Below are positions 17,845 to 27,101 of a DNA stretch of 64,000 bases, piece after piece. The stretch spans positions 53,559 through 117,558 of the forward strand of contig WGMH01000008.1 of the NCBI GenBank assembly GCA_016125165.1. The letters run 5' to 3'. A program made the translations under genes and the position numbers. The notes under the pieces are model-generated. The model searched no databases, was not told where the DNA came from, and saw nothing but the letters and a program-made list of their open reading frames with translations. This DNA comes from Alphaproteobacteria bacterium. GTDB taxonomy: Bacteria; Pseudomonadota; Alphaproteobacteria; Micropepsales; Micropepsaceae. How positions within the stretch are numbered: position 1 is the first letter of the stretch; each line of letters opens with the position of its first letter.

Positions 17845-19305
17845 CTAACCGTTGATGACGAAACCACCGCCGAGCGCGCGCACCAGTGCGACATCCTGCG
17901 TAAACGCGCGGGCCTTCAAATCGGCCACGGCGCGGCGCTGCTGCACCAGCGTGTCTTCGGCAGAAAGAACATCGAGATAGCGCGAGAGCCCGCGGCTGTA
18001 ACGCAGCCTGGCAATGCGATAGGCATCTTCGCTCGCGTTGAGTGCGGCAGTGGAATGCTGAAGTTCGTTCTGCGTCGCGCGCTGGTTGGCAAGCGCATCG
18101 GCAACATCGCGAAGGGCGCCGGTAAGTGTTTTGTCGTAGGTTGCGACCGCCTCGTCATATTCGCCGCGCGCGCCACGATAATTGCCCTCGATGCGCCCGG
18201 CATCGAAGATGGGCAGATGGATCGCCGCGCCAACCTGACCGATGCGCGAGGCCGGGCTGATGAGATCGGAAACGCCAAGCGATTGAAGCCCGACAAGCGC
18301 GGTCAGATCGATGTTCGGATAAAAATCGGCATGCGCCACATCCACGCGGCTGGCGGCGGCTTCGGCGCGCAGACGCGCGGCCACGATATCGGGACGGCGG
18401 CTCACAAGATCGGCAGCGAGCGAAGACGGAACGCCAAACGGCGCAACCTTTGTATTTTCCGGCATCGGAATTTCGAGCCCGCGATCGGGACCCTTGCCGA
18501 GCAGCGCGGCAAGCTGGTTGCGCACCAGCGCGATCTGTCCATCGACGCGATCGGTATCGGCCCGGGCAGCGGCAGCACGCGATTGCGCCTGCGCAAGTTC
18601 GCCGGTGTTTTCGAGACCCTGCTTCACGCGATCCGCAACCAGATCCGCGCTTTGCTGGCGCACACGCACCGCATCTTCGGACGCGGCGCGATCGGCTGCG
18701 AGTTGCACCAGTCCGGCATAGGCGCTGGCGACAGCGGTGGAAATGGTCAGACGCGCGGCAGCAACATCCACGCGCGCCGCATCCGCTTCCGACGTGGCCG
18801 CTTCGAACGATGCGCGGTTCTTGCCGAAGAGATCGAGTTCATAGGAGGCATCGGCGGTGACGCGGCCATTGCTGTGCCAGCCATGCGGCAGAAATGCCTT
18901 GAACGCATCGGGAAAGCCCTGATTGAGGCTTTGCCGCGCTTCGCTGGCGGTGGCATCGGCGGAGACGGTGGGAAGCAGATCGGCATGCGATACCTTTGCA
19001 GCGGCATCGGCCTGATCAAGACGCGCCACCGCGATCTTCAGGTCGGGCGAGCCGGCGAGGGCTTCGGCAATGAGGCCATTGAGCTGGGGATCGCCATACG
19101 CGGTCCACCAGTCGGCGGCGGGCCAATCGGCGGCCGGCGCGGAGAAACTTTGCGCGGTGGCGTAATCACCGACCGGGCGGGGCTGGATCATGGGACCCAG
19201 ATCAGGCGCGCAGGCGGCGAGCGCCAGGAGGGACAAAGAGACACTCGCCGCCTGTGCCAATGACCGCAGATGCCGATTCAGACTGCTTTGGGGAGGGCGG
19301 ATCAT
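17845..19305 (-). CDS. NodT/OprM-type outer membrane efflux lipoprotein
   Basis: 486 residues. The signal peptide ends in a lipobox LAAC with C32, so it is lipid-anchored in the outer membrane. Two repeats of the TolC/OEP domain follow, each with a long heptad helix (for example DLKIAVARLDQADAAAKVSHADLLPTV and ADLVSRRPDIVAARLRAEAA), as in the NodT family. It is the exit duct for the EmrAB-like pump and the first gene of the leftward operon. The ATG at 19305 lies 2 bp from a CGGTAC-repeat operator, so the mRNA leader must be short and overlap the operator. Confidence 0.92.
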   Translation of the reverse strand: MIRPPQSSLNRHLRSLAQAASVSLSLLALAACAPDLGPMIQPRPVGDYATAQSFSAPAADWPAADWWTAYGDPQLNGLIAEALAGSPDLKIAVARLDQADAAAKVSHADLLPTVSADATASEARQSLNQGFPDAFKAFLPHGWHSNGRVTADASYELDLFGKNRASFEAATSEADAARVDVAAARLTISTAVASAYAGLVQLAADRAASEDAVRVRQQSADLVADRVKQGLENTGELAQAQSRAAAARADTDRVDGQIALVRNQLAALLGKGPDRGLEIPMPENTKVAPFGVPSSLAADLVSRRPDIVAARLRAEAAASRVDVAHADFYPNIDLTALVGLQSLGVSDLISPASRIGQVGAAIHLPIFDAGRIEGNYRGARGEYDEAVATYDKTLTGALRDVADALANQRATQNELQHSTAALNASEDAYRIARLRYSRGLSRYLDVLSAEDTLVQQRRAVADLKARAFTQDVALVRALGGGFVING

Positions 19306-19306
19306 C

Positions 19307-19391
19307 TGTACCGTACCGTACGGTCATATTGCAAAGCAGCATTTAAGGGCCTATATGGACCCTGTCAAGAGGAAACTGTACGGTACGGTCA
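19307..19391. promoter_or_regulatory. divergent promoter region with two CGGTAC-repeat operators (efflux operon / tetR)
   Basis: Operator 1 (19307-19326) reads TGTACCGTACCGTACGGTCA and contains the perfect palindrome ACCGTACGGT. Operator 2 (19377-19391) reads TGTACGGTACGGTCA. Between them, two overlapping sigma70-like promoters face apart: rightward TTGCAA (19329-19334) and TATATG (19352-19357), spacer 17; leftward TTGACA (19363-19368) and TAAATG (19340-19345), spacer 17. Each operator abuts the start codon of the gene it faces, so a bound TetR dimer would block both transcripts just after initiation. Inference from layout; not tested. Confidence 0.75.
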
Positions 19392-20035
19392 TGGAAGAAA
19401 CGATTCTGCAAGCGCCGCCCAGACCTTCCCGCGATGAAAAGCGGGAGACGATCCTGAAGATCGCCTATGAGGCCTTCCTGGCGGACGGCTATGCGGCCAC
19501 CTCCATGTCTTCGATTGCAGCCAAGGTGGGTGGCTCCAAAGCCACCCTCTACAATTACTTCCCCTCCAAGCAGGACCTCTTCGTCGCAGTGATCGACGAG
19601 AAATGTCAGGAGGTGCAGGCGCTCCTGATCGATCTGGAACTGGACCCGGCAGACTTTCGCACCGCGCTCATCCATATGGGCGAAGGATTGCTGCGGATGG
19701 TGCTTTCGGATTCGCGCATCGCCACCTTTCGCCTCATCACGGCGGAGACGGGACGCTTTCCCGAGCTGGGTCAGGCCTTCTATCAATCCGGTCCGCTGCA
19801 AAGCCAGCAAAGGCTGTCACGCTTTTTCGAGCGCGCGATTGCCGACGGCAAGCTCACGCCCGGCGACACCTTCGCCATGGCCGGGCGTTTCTTCTCGCTG
19901 GTAAAGGGCGAATTGCATCACCGCCGGCTGTGGGGCGTGATGGCCTATCCGGACAACGCGGAAATCGAGGCTCATGTGGATGAAGCGGTGCGCATCTTCC
20001 TCGAAGCCTATGGCACCGAACCAGCGTCACATTGA
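19391..20035 (+). CDS. TetR family repressor of the divergent efflux operon
   Basis: 214 residues from ATG 19391. The helix-turn-helix is at about residues 15-60 (ILKIAYEAFLADGYAATSMSS, IAAKVGGSKATLYNYFPSKQDLF), with the C-terminal domain of the AcrR_C type. An in-frame ATG at 19355 has an AAGGG before it, but that ATG lies inside the predicted -10 box TATATG, so transcription should start downstream of it; I prefer 19391. It faces the outer-membrane-factor gene across a 85-bp region with two matching operators, the usual layout of a local, autoregulated efflux repressor. The inducer is unknown. Confidence 0.9.
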   Translation: MEETILQAPPRPSRDEKRETILKIAYEAFLADGYAATSMSSIAAKVGGSKATLYNYFPSKQDLFVAVIDEKCQEVQALLIDLELDPADFRTALIHMGEGLLRMVLSDSRIATFRLITAETGRFPELGQAFYQSGPLQSQQRLSRFFERAIADGKLTPGDTFAMAGRFFSLVKGELHHRRLWGVMAYPDNAEIEAHVDEAVRIFLEAYGTEPASH

Positions 20036-20055
20036 AGCCTCACGACATTGCGCGC

Positions 20056-20080
20056 GTGTCACTGGACCGGTCCATGACAC
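20056..20080. promoter_or_regulatory. 25-bp near-perfect palindrome between tetR and the FGE-like gene
   Basis: The 12-bp perfect palindrome TGGACCGGTCCA (20063-20074) is flanked by GTGTCA on the left and TGACAC on the right, with a single extra C as the only asymmetry. No T-run follows, so it is not a typical terminator. It lies 40 bp upstream of the TTG start of the FGE-like gene, where an operator or a leader hairpin would be expected. Confidence 0.5.
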
Positions 20081-20119
20081 ACCGTTCATTCTGACTGCCA
20101 CGATCAGGACGGGCGCGCG

Positions 20120-21061
20120 TTGAAAGAGATATTGGCATTTCTCCTGCGGCACAAAACGGCGCCAAGCATGCTTGCGCTTGTGCTGTCCGCGCTCATGGTT
20201 CCCGCCGCCACACCCGCGCACGCCGAAGAACATCCGGAACGCGAATTTCGCGAATGCACCGATTGCCCGGTGATGGTGGGCATTCCGGCCGGTACGTTCA
20301 CGATGGGCAGCTCTTCGCAGGAAGAAGGACGCTTCGATACCGAAGGTCCGCAGCATACGGTTTCGGTGCGCGCGTTTGCGCTCGGCAAATTCGATGTGAC
20401 GAGCGAAGAGTTTCTGCGCTTTCTGCGCGACACCGGCTATCAGCCCGCGCAATGCAATCCGCGCCTGAACATGGGGTGGCGATCGCCGGGCAAAGGATTG
20501 GCCTATCCGCCATTCGACACCGAACCACGGCGCTGGCCGGCCGTGTGCCTCGATTGGCGCGACGCGGAAGCCTATATCGCCTGGCTGAATGCAAAGGTGC
20601 GCACCGAACGCCCGCAACTGGGCAAGCGTGCTGGACCCTATCGACTGCCGAGCGAAGCGGAATGGGAATATGCCGCGCGCGGCGGCACCACGACCTCGCG
20701 CTGGTGGGGCGATGCACTTGGGCGCAATCGCGCCAATTGCAATGGCTGCGGCAGCAAATGGGACAATGTGCTTCTGGCGACCGTGGACGCCTTTCCTGCC
20801 AACCCGTTCGGGCTCTACGGCATGCTCGGCAATGCGTGGGAATGGACGGCGGATTGCTGGAATCCGAATTATGTCGGCGCGCCGAAAGACGGCAGCGCCT
20901 GGAAAAACGGCGATTGCAAAAAGCGCGTACTGCGTGGCGGCTCGCTCAACAATGTGCCGGTGTTCATCCGCTCCGCCTCGCGCAGCGCGGGCGAAGCCAA
21001 CGGCCATGAATATGATTACTCCAGCATCGCGGGCTTCCGCCTCGCGCGCGATCTGCCGTAA
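20120..21061 (+). CDS. exported FGE-sulfatase/SUMF1-fold protein lacking catalytic cysteines
   Basis: 313 residues from a TTG at 20120; an ATG at 20168 is possible but would leave a signal peptide with no basic N-region. The signal ends at PAHA near residue 35. The SUMF1/FGE-type C-lectin fold is clear: IPAGTFTMGS, YRLPSEAEWEYAARGG, GMLGNAWEWTADCW, RVLRGGSLNN and GFRLAR. In true formylglycine-generating enzymes the region after the RGGS segment carries two active cysteines; here it reads FIRSASRSAGE, so both are absent. It is therefore more likely a non-FGE member (binding or EgtB-like fold) acting in the periplasm. No sulfatase gene is near. Confidence 0.85.
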   Translation: MKEILAFLLRHKTAPSMLALVLSALMVPAATPAHAEEHPEREFRECTDCPVMVGIPAGTFTMGSSSQEEGRFDTEGPQHTVSVRAFALGKFDVTSEEFLRFLRDTGYQPAQCNPRLNMGWRSPGKGLAYPPFDTEPRRWPAVCLDWRDAEAYIAWLNAKVRTERPQLGKRAGPYRLPSEAEWEYAARGGTTTSRWWGDALGRNRANCNGCGSKWDNVLLATVDAFPANPFGLYGMLGNAWEWTADCWNPNYVGAPKDGSAWKNGDCKKRVLRGGSLNNVPVFIRSASRSAGEANGHEYDYSSIAGFRLARDLP

Positions 21062-21067
21062 CCGCTT

Positions 21068-21817
21068 TCAGCGCAATGCATCGCGCGGGTTGAGGAGGAG
21101 GGTAACCTCCGTGCCCTCGCCCACCAGCCCCGGCGGCAGGATCAGCGGCGAAGACAGCAGCACCGCGTTTTTCGCACTGAGCGCAATTTCGTGGAACGCC
21201 TTGTCGGTCCTGAAACGTGCATGATCGACGACATCGGCTTTCAGCACCTGACCATTCCTTCCCAGCACCACATGAATGGCGACGAGAAATGAGGATTGGC
21301 CGAGCAGATCCAGATCGAGACTCCAGCGACGGAGCACCTGCGCGCGGATGAGATCCTTCACGCCATAATTGCCGCTGGACTCCTGCGTGCCGTTTTCACC
21401 GGCGCTGGCGGATCGCGACGATACCGCAGCCGCATTGCTCGACTGGCGCAATTGCGCGAGCGAGCGCAGCTGCGCGGCAAGCGGATCGGCAGGCGTGGGC
21501 TTTGCGTTTTCACGCACGCGCACGGGCTTCGGTGTTGATGCCTCCTGATGCGCGGTGCTCTTCACCGGCACGGTGCCGGATTGCGCGGTGGGCCCGCTGG
21601 CGTTTTCTTCGCCCTCACCCAGAAGCACCGTGACCGGCACCAGACGAAATTCCGGTATCGGCTTCTGCTGCATCCGCATCAGAAATATGAGGGCCGCAAG
21701 CCCCAACGCATGCAGCATGATCGAGGCGACCACACCGGGCGACAATGCGCGCAGCCATGGCGGCTCCTCGCGCGGCGGGCCGGAAAATTCGGGGATGTCA
21801 GCCGGTATAGCCGTCAC
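21068..21817 (-). CDS. TonB/TolA-like energy-transducer protein
   Basis: 249 residues from a GTG at 21817. A single membrane helix lies near residues 29-46 (VVASIMLHALGLAALIFLM). A Pro/Ala/Glu-rich periplasmic spacer follows, then a C-terminal domain (VLRRWSLDLDLLG, FLVAIHVVLGRNGQVLKADVV) resembling the TonB/TolA C-terminal beta-alpha-beta fold. The N-terminus lacks the SxxxH motif typical of TonB helices, so partnership with ExbB/ExbD is uncertain. It converges with the FGE-like gene, with 6 bp between stops, and is divergent from the DUF1254 gene. Confidence 0.7.
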   Translation of the reverse strand: MTAIPADIPEFSGPPREEPPWLRALSPGVVASIMLHALGLAALIFLMRMQQKPIPEFRLVPVTVLLGEGEENASGPTAQSGTVPVKSTAHQEASTPKPVRVRENAKPTPADPLAAQLRSLAQLRQSSNAAAVSSRSASAGENGTQESSGNYGVKDLIRAQVLRRWSLDLDLLGQSSFLVAIHVVLGRNGQVLKADVVDHARFRTDKAFHEIALSAKNAVLLSSPLILPPGLVGEGTEVTLLLNPRDALR

Positions 21818-21998
21818 AATGACAAACGCGACATGGTCTTCGTGATGCCGATGCTAGAGCACCGGGGCCCGCGGACAAAGGGCGCCCGGATTGCGGGCGC
21901 ATTACCATCGGCGCTGGCCTTGCGACCCTCAATGCGCAAAACTCAGCGGCAAAAATCGCGCCCAGGGCGCAAAACGACAACGAACAGGGGCGGCCCGG

Positions 21999-23360
21999 AT
22001 GACGGCACAGGATAATGATTTCATCGCGCGCGAAGCGTTTGCCTATTCGCAGGCCCTGCAGGCTTACATCTTCTGCTTCCCGCTGATGATCACCGAGCGC
22101 GAGCGGGCGCGGCGCGAAAATCTCAAAGGGCCCGTGCCGAACGAACCCGTGGCGCCGATGAACAGGCTGGGACACATGGCGGGCCTTGCCACCGCCAAGG
22201 GCGACCTGCCCTACAGCCCCAACAACGACACGGTTTACACCGGCATCGGCCTTGATCTCGCCGATGAGCCGATGATCCTGCGCCTGCCCGACATCACCGA
22301 CCGCTATGTGTCGCTGCAGGTGGCCGACGCTTACATCGAGAACCAGCCCTATCTCTATTCCACGCGCGTGAATGGCGGGCGCGCCATCGACATCTGTTTC
22401 ACCGGACCCAAATGGGAAGGCAAAGTGCCTGCAGGCACCGTGCAGCAGCGCATCACCACCAATCAGGTTTCCATCGCGCTGCGCATTGCCGTGCGCGATG
22501 AGGCCGATCTGGAAAACATCCGCCGCTATCAGGCCGCCATGTCGATCACCGCGCTCTCGGACTGGCATCTGGGTGCGGGTGTGAAACTGCCGAAGGTGCT
22601 GGAGCCGAAAATGCGCGGCACCTTCGATGGCGATTTTGCCTATTTCCGCCGCGTCGCCGAGCTGATGGCGGAAAATCCGCCGCCACCGAAACACGAAGCG
22701 ATGTTTGAAATCATGCGCCGCATTGGTCTTGTGCCCGGAAAGCCCTTCGATCCCGAACCGCTGCACCCGGCGGTGCGGGCGGGTATCCTGCGCGTCGAAC
22801 GGCAGGGCATGCTCTTGATTGACCTGTTGCGCCGCACGCGCGGCACGCCGACCGACACGGGCTGGACCGCCAATCGTGCGCAGGAAGCCAACGATTTCGA
22901 TTATCCCACGCGCGCGGGCAATGCGCTTGTCGGCCTGATGGGCAACGATCCGGAAGAGGCACTCTATTACAACACCTTCTACGACGGCAATGGCGAGCCG
23001 CTGCATGGCGGACGCGCCTACAAGATTCATTTCCCGGCAGACCAGATTCCGAAGATGGGAAATTTCGGCTTCTGGTCACTGACCATGTACGACGCGATGC
23101 GCATGCAGTTCATCGATAACCCGATCAATCGCTATGCGCTTGGCAGCCGCGACGGGCTTCAGCGCAACGACGACGGCTCCATCGACATTTTCATCCAGCC
23201 CAATGCGCCGCGAAACAATATGGAGACGAACTGGTTGCCGTCGCCGCCGGATGGCGATTTCAAGGTGACCTTGCGCATCTATGTGCCGACACCGGATTCG
23301 GTGAAGGCCTATCGCAAATGCACGCTGCCGGTTCCGGCGATATTGCCTGCGGAAGGGTGA
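21999..23360 (+). CDS. DUF1254/DUF1214 domain protein
   Basis: 453 residues from ATG 21999, preceded by AGGGG. There is no signal peptide. The N-terminal DUF1254 domain contains FPLMITERER and SPNNDTVYTGIGLDL, and the C-terminal DUF1214 domain contains GFWSLTMYDAMRMQFIDNPINRYALGSR and the closing RIYVPTPDSVKAYRKCTLP. The function is unsettled; in several bacteria the family lies near lipid or steroid metabolism genes. Here the next gene, an acyl-CoA dehydrogenase in the same direction 84 bp later, gives weak support for such a link. Confidence 0.88.
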   Translation: MTAQDNDFIAREAFAYSQALQAYIFCFPLMITERERARRENLKGPVPNEPVAPMNRLGHMAGLATAKGDLPYSPNNDTVYTGIGLDLADEPMILRLPDITDRYVSLQVADAYIENQPYLYSTRVNGGRAIDICFTGPKWEGKVPAGTVQQRITTNQVSIALRIAVRDEADLENIRRYQAAMSITALSDWHLGAGVKLPKVLEPKMRGTFDGDFAYFRRVAELMAENPPPPKHEAMFEIMRRIGLVPGKPFDPEPLHPAVRAGILRVERQGMLLIDLLRRTRGTPTDTGWTANRAQEANDFDYPTRAGNALVGLMGNDPEEALYYNTFYDGNGEPLHGGRAYKIHFPADQIPKMGNFGFWSLTMYDAMRMQFIDNPINRYALGSRDGLQRNDDGSIDIFIQPNAPRNNMETNWLPSPPDGDFKVTLRIYVPTPDSVKAYRKCTLPVPAILPAEG

Positions 23361-23444
23361 ACGCCGCGCCAGATTGCGCGAGATCAATGACGCGACAGCA
23401 CACCGTGCCGTGAGATTTCCCAAAACAAGACATGGAGCAACGCC

Positions 23445-24683
23445 GTGGCCATCAATGTTAAACCGGTGCCGACACTCGATCCGCGCATCAACGAAATCCG
23501 CGATCTCACCGCGCGCATCGTGAACAAGGAAATCCTGCCTTATGAGCGCATGCTCGCGAACCGCTGGAAGCGCGATGCGAGCGAAAAGGAAAAAGACGAA
23601 GCCAAGGCGCGCGCAGCCACCATCAAAAGCAAGGTGAAGGAAGCCGGTATCTGGGCGCCGCATCTGCCGCCGGAATATGGCGGCTCGGGCCTCAGCTTTC
23701 TCGAACACGCCTACATGAACGAGATTCTCGCCTACACGCCCGGCGGCGCGGCGCTGTTCGGCGTGGTGGCGCCGAACTCCGGCAACCAGACGATCCTGCT
23801 CAAATACGGAACCGAAGAACAGAAGCGCAAATGGCTGGTGCCGCTGACCGAAGGAAAAATGGAATCCGGCTTCTCGATGACCGAACCGGATTCACCGGGT
23901 TCCGATCCGCGCTCCATCAAGACGACCGCGCGGCTGGAAAACGGCGAATGGGTCATCAATGGCCACAAATGGTTCACCTCCAACGGCTTCCGCGCCGACT
24001 TCCTGATCGTGATGTGCCGTACCGAAGGCGCTGGCCGCGATACCGGCCGCATGACGCAGATCATCGTGCCGACAAACACGCCGGGCGTTCGCATCGTGCG
24101 CGGCGTGGAAGTGTGGGGACGGCCAAGCGACCACTGCGAGATCGTTTATGAGAATGTGCGCGTGCCCGAAGAGAACGCGCTTGGAAGCGCGGGCTCCGGC
24201 CACAAGGCGGCGCAGGACCGGCTTGGCGCAGGACGCGTGTTCCACTGCATGAATTCACTGGGGCAAATGTGGCGCGCCTTCGACCTGATGGTGGAGCGTG
24301 CCTCAATGCGCGAAGTGCATGGCGGCGTGCTGGCCACCAAGCAATTCATTCAAGGCTTCATCGCGGACTCGTATATCGACATCCAGTCCGCGCGGCTGAT
24401 GACGATCCGCTGCGCCGAGATGATGGAGAACGGTGGCGACCCGCGCACGGATATCTCCGCGATCAAGATCTATGTCCCGGCGGCCTATCAGCGCGTGGTC
24501 GATCGCGCCATTCAGGTGTGGGGCGCAGCGGGTGTTTCCGGCGACCTGCCGCTCGCGGGCATGTATATGGGCGCGCGCACCCTGCGCATCGCCGACGGCC
24601 CCGATGAAGTCCACCGCATCCTCATCGCCCGCAACGTGCTGGCCCGCTACGGCTCGGGAGAAGGCTGGGATTTTGGGAATTGA
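23445..24683 (+). CDS. acyl-CoA dehydrogenase family flavoprotein
   Basis: 412 residues from a GTG at 23445 with GGAG at 7 nt spacing. Family blocks are in order: LPPEYGGSGLSF, the FAD/substrate segment FSMTEPDSPGSDPRSIKTTA, NGHKWFTSNG, the mid-domain IIVPTNTPGV and the C-terminal helical block with VWGAAGVSGDLPLAGMYMGARTLRIADGPDEVH. It likely oxidises a branched or short acyl-CoA with FAD, passing electrons to ETF. The WGAAGVS segment replaces the usual GGxG(Y/F) end, as in the ACAD10/11-like subgroup. Substrate not predictable. Confidence 0.92.
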   Translation: MAINVKPVPTLDPRINEIRDLTARIVNKEILPYERMLANRWKRDASEKEKDEAKARAATIKSKVKEAGIWAPHLPPEYGGSGLSFLEHAYMNEILAYTPGGAALFGVVAPNSGNQTILLKYGTEEQKRKWLVPLTEGKMESGFSMTEPDSPGSDPRSIKTTARLENGEWVINGHKWFTSNGFRADFLIVMCRTEGAGRDTGRMTQIIVPTNTPGVRIVRGVEVWGRPSDHCEIVYENVRVPEENALGSAGSGHKAAQDRLGAGRVFHCMNSLGQMWRAFDLMVERASMREVHGGVLATKQFIQGFIADSYIDIQSARLMTIRCAEMMENGGDPRTDISAIKIYVPAAYQRVVDRAIQVWGAAGVSGDLPLAGMYMGARTLRIADGPDEVHRILIARNVLARYGSGEGWDFGN

Positions 24684-24812
24684 GCAATGGCACAGCGCGT
24701 CCGGTCATGCCGCCGTTGCTAAGCGCGCCATGGCTGTCCGCAAGGGACGTTGTGCCGTCGCAACGAAGGTGTAGGCTTGAGCGTGTTCGCGTAACAGGCC
24801 AAGGGGCCGCAT

Positions 24813-25979
24813 GTGACCGTTCATTTCGTGTATGTGCACAACAATCACATCAACACAACGAGTGCGATTGGCCGCGAAATCCCGAAGCGGCTGCAAGAGC
24901 GCTTCGATGTCCGTGTGCATCATCCGAATGCGGAAGGGGCTGTCCGTCCCAAGCCCGGCGACATTCTGATCGGGCATCCCAATCGCTATGGGCCCTGTTT
25001 CTTCAGCCGCAGCTTTGCCCATCCCGGCTGGGCACGGCGCATCGTATTCGCACCGCTCTCGCTTGGCATGCTGGAAGATGCCGCCGCCATCGACCCGATC
25101 GTGCAAGCGGCAGATATCTGTCTGGCGATTACGGGCGCGTTCTGGTTTGACAGCATTGCCGCCTCCCCCATATCGCATTGGCAGCACAAGACCATGCGAT
25201 GCGATCTTGGCGTGAACCGCGCCCAATTCCCGAACATAAAGAGCCGATTCAATCCGGCCGGCCGGAGGCGCTTTCTGTACATCGGCAATGCCGATCCAAT
25301 GCGCGGCGGGGATTTCCTGATGCGCCTCGCCAACGCAAATCCTGAGCTTGAAATCGGCTGGATACGGGCGTCCGACAGCCGCCATTGCCTCGATAGCATC
25401 ATTGAGCCGCAGACCCGCCGCTTGGCGAAGGCCATGGCGAATTCGCGTCTCAAAATCTACGCCGATGTTCACTGGCATCGACCGGAGGGACTCAAGATCA
25501 TCGCAGATCACGATTTCCTTCTGCATTGCGGACGCAGCGATGCAATGCCATCGGAAGTTCTGGAAGCGGCAAGTTGGGGCCTTGTTCCCATCACAACACC
25601 CCAGTGCGGATTTCCGGAAGACGACTGGATGACCCACATTCCGCTGGATGATATCGGGAACGCCAGCGCCATTCTGCAAAACATGAACACATGCGCAGAT
25701 GGCGAATTGTTTGCGCGGCAGGCTGCCGGATTCCGCCTCCTGGATTCGCAGTACAACTGGGATCATGTGACGGATCAGGTGCGCGCGGCCATAGAAGCGC
25801 CACTGCCCGTCACGCCTGCCGATGCGATGTGGCAGCAACGCGCCCGTCGCAATTCGCGCATGCTCAAGAGGCACCTGCTACGCACGCGCTACAAGCGGCG
25901 CATTGATGCGATGTTGCAGCGTTTCCCGCGTCCGTTCGAAGGCGCAATACGCCGTGACACGCTGACCGCCGAAGGCTGA
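24813..25979 (+). CDS. putative glycosyltransferase, paralogue of the 31024-32199 gene
   Basis: 388 residues from a GTG at 24813, with AAGGGG upstream. It has a GT-B-like C-terminal nucleotide-sugar half (DFLLHCGRSDAMPSEVLEA, GLVPITTPQCGFPEDDW). Blocks GDILIGHPNRYG, HWQHKTMRCDLG, RRFLYIGNADPMRGGDF and IPLDDIGNASAIL recur almost unchanged in the minus-strand gene at 31024-32199, so the two are clear paralogues. Acceptor and donor are unknown. It opens the right-facing arm of the polysaccharide locus and is followed 5 bp later by a GT4 gene. Confidence 0.8.
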   Translation: MTVHFVYVHNNHINTTSAIGREIPKRLQERFDVRVHHPNAEGAVRPKPGDILIGHPNRYGPCFFSRSFAHPGWARRIVFAPLSLGMLEDAAAIDPIVQAADICLAITGAFWFDSIAASPISHWQHKTMRCDLGVNRAQFPNIKSRFNPAGRRRFLYIGNADPMRGGDFLMRLANANPELEIGWIRASDSRHCLDSIIEPQTRRLAKAMANSRLKIYADVHWHRPEGLKIIADHDFLLHCGRSDAMPSEVLEAASWGLVPITTPQCGFPEDDWMTHIPLDDIGNASAILQNMNTCADGELFARQAAGFRLLDSQYNWDHVTDQVRAAIEAPLPVTPADAMWQQRARRNSRMLKRHLLRTRYKRRIDAMLQRFPRPFEGAIRRDTLTAEG

Positions 25980-25984
25980 CGCGC

Positions 25985-27058
25985 GTGCGCATTATCACGA
26001 CAGTCACGACGTGGCGGCTTAGTGGTGTCAATACGTTCAATATCAATCTCGTAAGGGAAATCCGGAAGCGCGGTTTGGACGCGGAGATTCTTGTTACCGA
26101 TCCCCATGCGCCCGTTCCGGCGCCACTTCCGAAACCCAAGGATGTTCCGGTTCACGCGCTTTCGCCGGGAGGCAAAACGGCAAAGCAGGATCGGAAAGAC
26201 GCGCTGATTGGCTATATCCGGTCGCAGGCGCCCTGCATCGTTCTTGCAAACGATATTACGCTTTCCACAGCGGATCGGGAGCGGCTCGGAGCCTCGGTTC
26301 GAGTGATCGGAATCATTCACAACGATACCGGCGCTGACATCCGATTTGCGCAGGCAATCGCGCCTTGCGCCGACGCCATTGTTGCGGTTAGCGGCCACAT
26401 TGTTGCCTGTATTGCCAAGAAGGACCCCAACCTCGCATCGCGGATCACGCCGATTCCCCATGGCATTCCGCTTCCCGAGGCACTGCCGCACAAATCTTGG
26501 GATGGACGGCTGCATGTGGTTTATGCCGGGCGGCTGGCACAGGAACAGAAGCGGGTTCTGGATGTTGTTGCCGCGGTGGCTGCGGCCCACGGCATGGGCG
26601 CCGACATTCAGCTCACCGTGGCGGGCGCAGGAACGCAGCGCGGTATCATGGAAGCGCTTGCCCGCTCCGCACTGCCGCCCGAACGAACGGAATTTGTTGG
26701 CGCGCTTTCTCCAGAAGCCGTCTCGGATTTGTTTGCGCGTGCGCATGTCAATCTTCTGACCTGCGATTATGAGGGCTTCGGGCTCAGCCTGCTGGAAGGC
26801 ATGGCACAGGGCTGTGTTCCCGTCGTGAGCCATATCGATGCCGGATACCGCACATTTGTGCGCGCGGAAGAGACCGGGCTGCTGGTGTCCCCAGGTGATG
26901 TGCGCGGCTTCGGCGCGGCGCTAAATCGCTTGGACAAGGATCGCAGCATGCTGAAGGCAATATCAGGCCGCTGCATAGACGCCGCGCAATCCTACGGCAC
27001 CGCAGGCATGTGCGATGCCTACATTGCCCTGTTCAAAAGACTTGGGGCGCCGTTCTGA
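25985..27058 (+). CDS. glycosyltransferase family 4 protein
   Basis: 357 residues from a GTG at 25985, 5 bp after the preceding stop. It has a GT-B fold with an N-terminal TWRLSGVNTFNINLVREI loop, VYAGRLAQEQKRVLDVV at the domain hinge and the donor-binding EX7E region CDYEGFGLSLLEGMAQGCVPV. It should transfer a hexose from a nucleotide-sugar to a lipid-linked or peptide acceptor on the cytoplasmic side of the membrane. Specificity is unknown. Co-directional with the PqqD-like gene 43 bp downstream. Confidence 0.9.
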   Translation: MRIITTVTTWRLSGVNTFNINLVREIRKRGLDAEILVTDPHAPVPAPLPKPKDVPVHALSPGGKTAKQDRKDALIGYIRSQAPCIVLANDITLSTADRERLGASVRVIGIIHNDTGADIRFAQAIAPCADAIVAVSGHIVACIAKKDPNLASRITPIPHGIPLPEALPHKSWDGRLHVVYAGRLAQEQKRVLDVVAAVAAAHGMGADIQLTVAGAGTQRGIMEALARSALPPERTEFVGALSPEAVSDLFARAHVNLLTCDYEGFGLSLLEGMAQGCVPVVSHIDAGYRTFVRAEETGLLVSPGDVRGFGAALNRLDKDRSMLKAISGRCIDAAQSYGTAGMCDAYIALFKRLGAPF

Positions 27059-27101
27059 TTGCGAGCCCCGCAGTCTTGCCGGAAGCCGGGGCCGTTTGTA
27101 T

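Noticed and set aside
16702..19263. 853-codon rightward frame over the efflux operon
   Set aside because: Antisense to two well-defined genes (EmrA-like, outer-membrane factor) and without recognisable domains.
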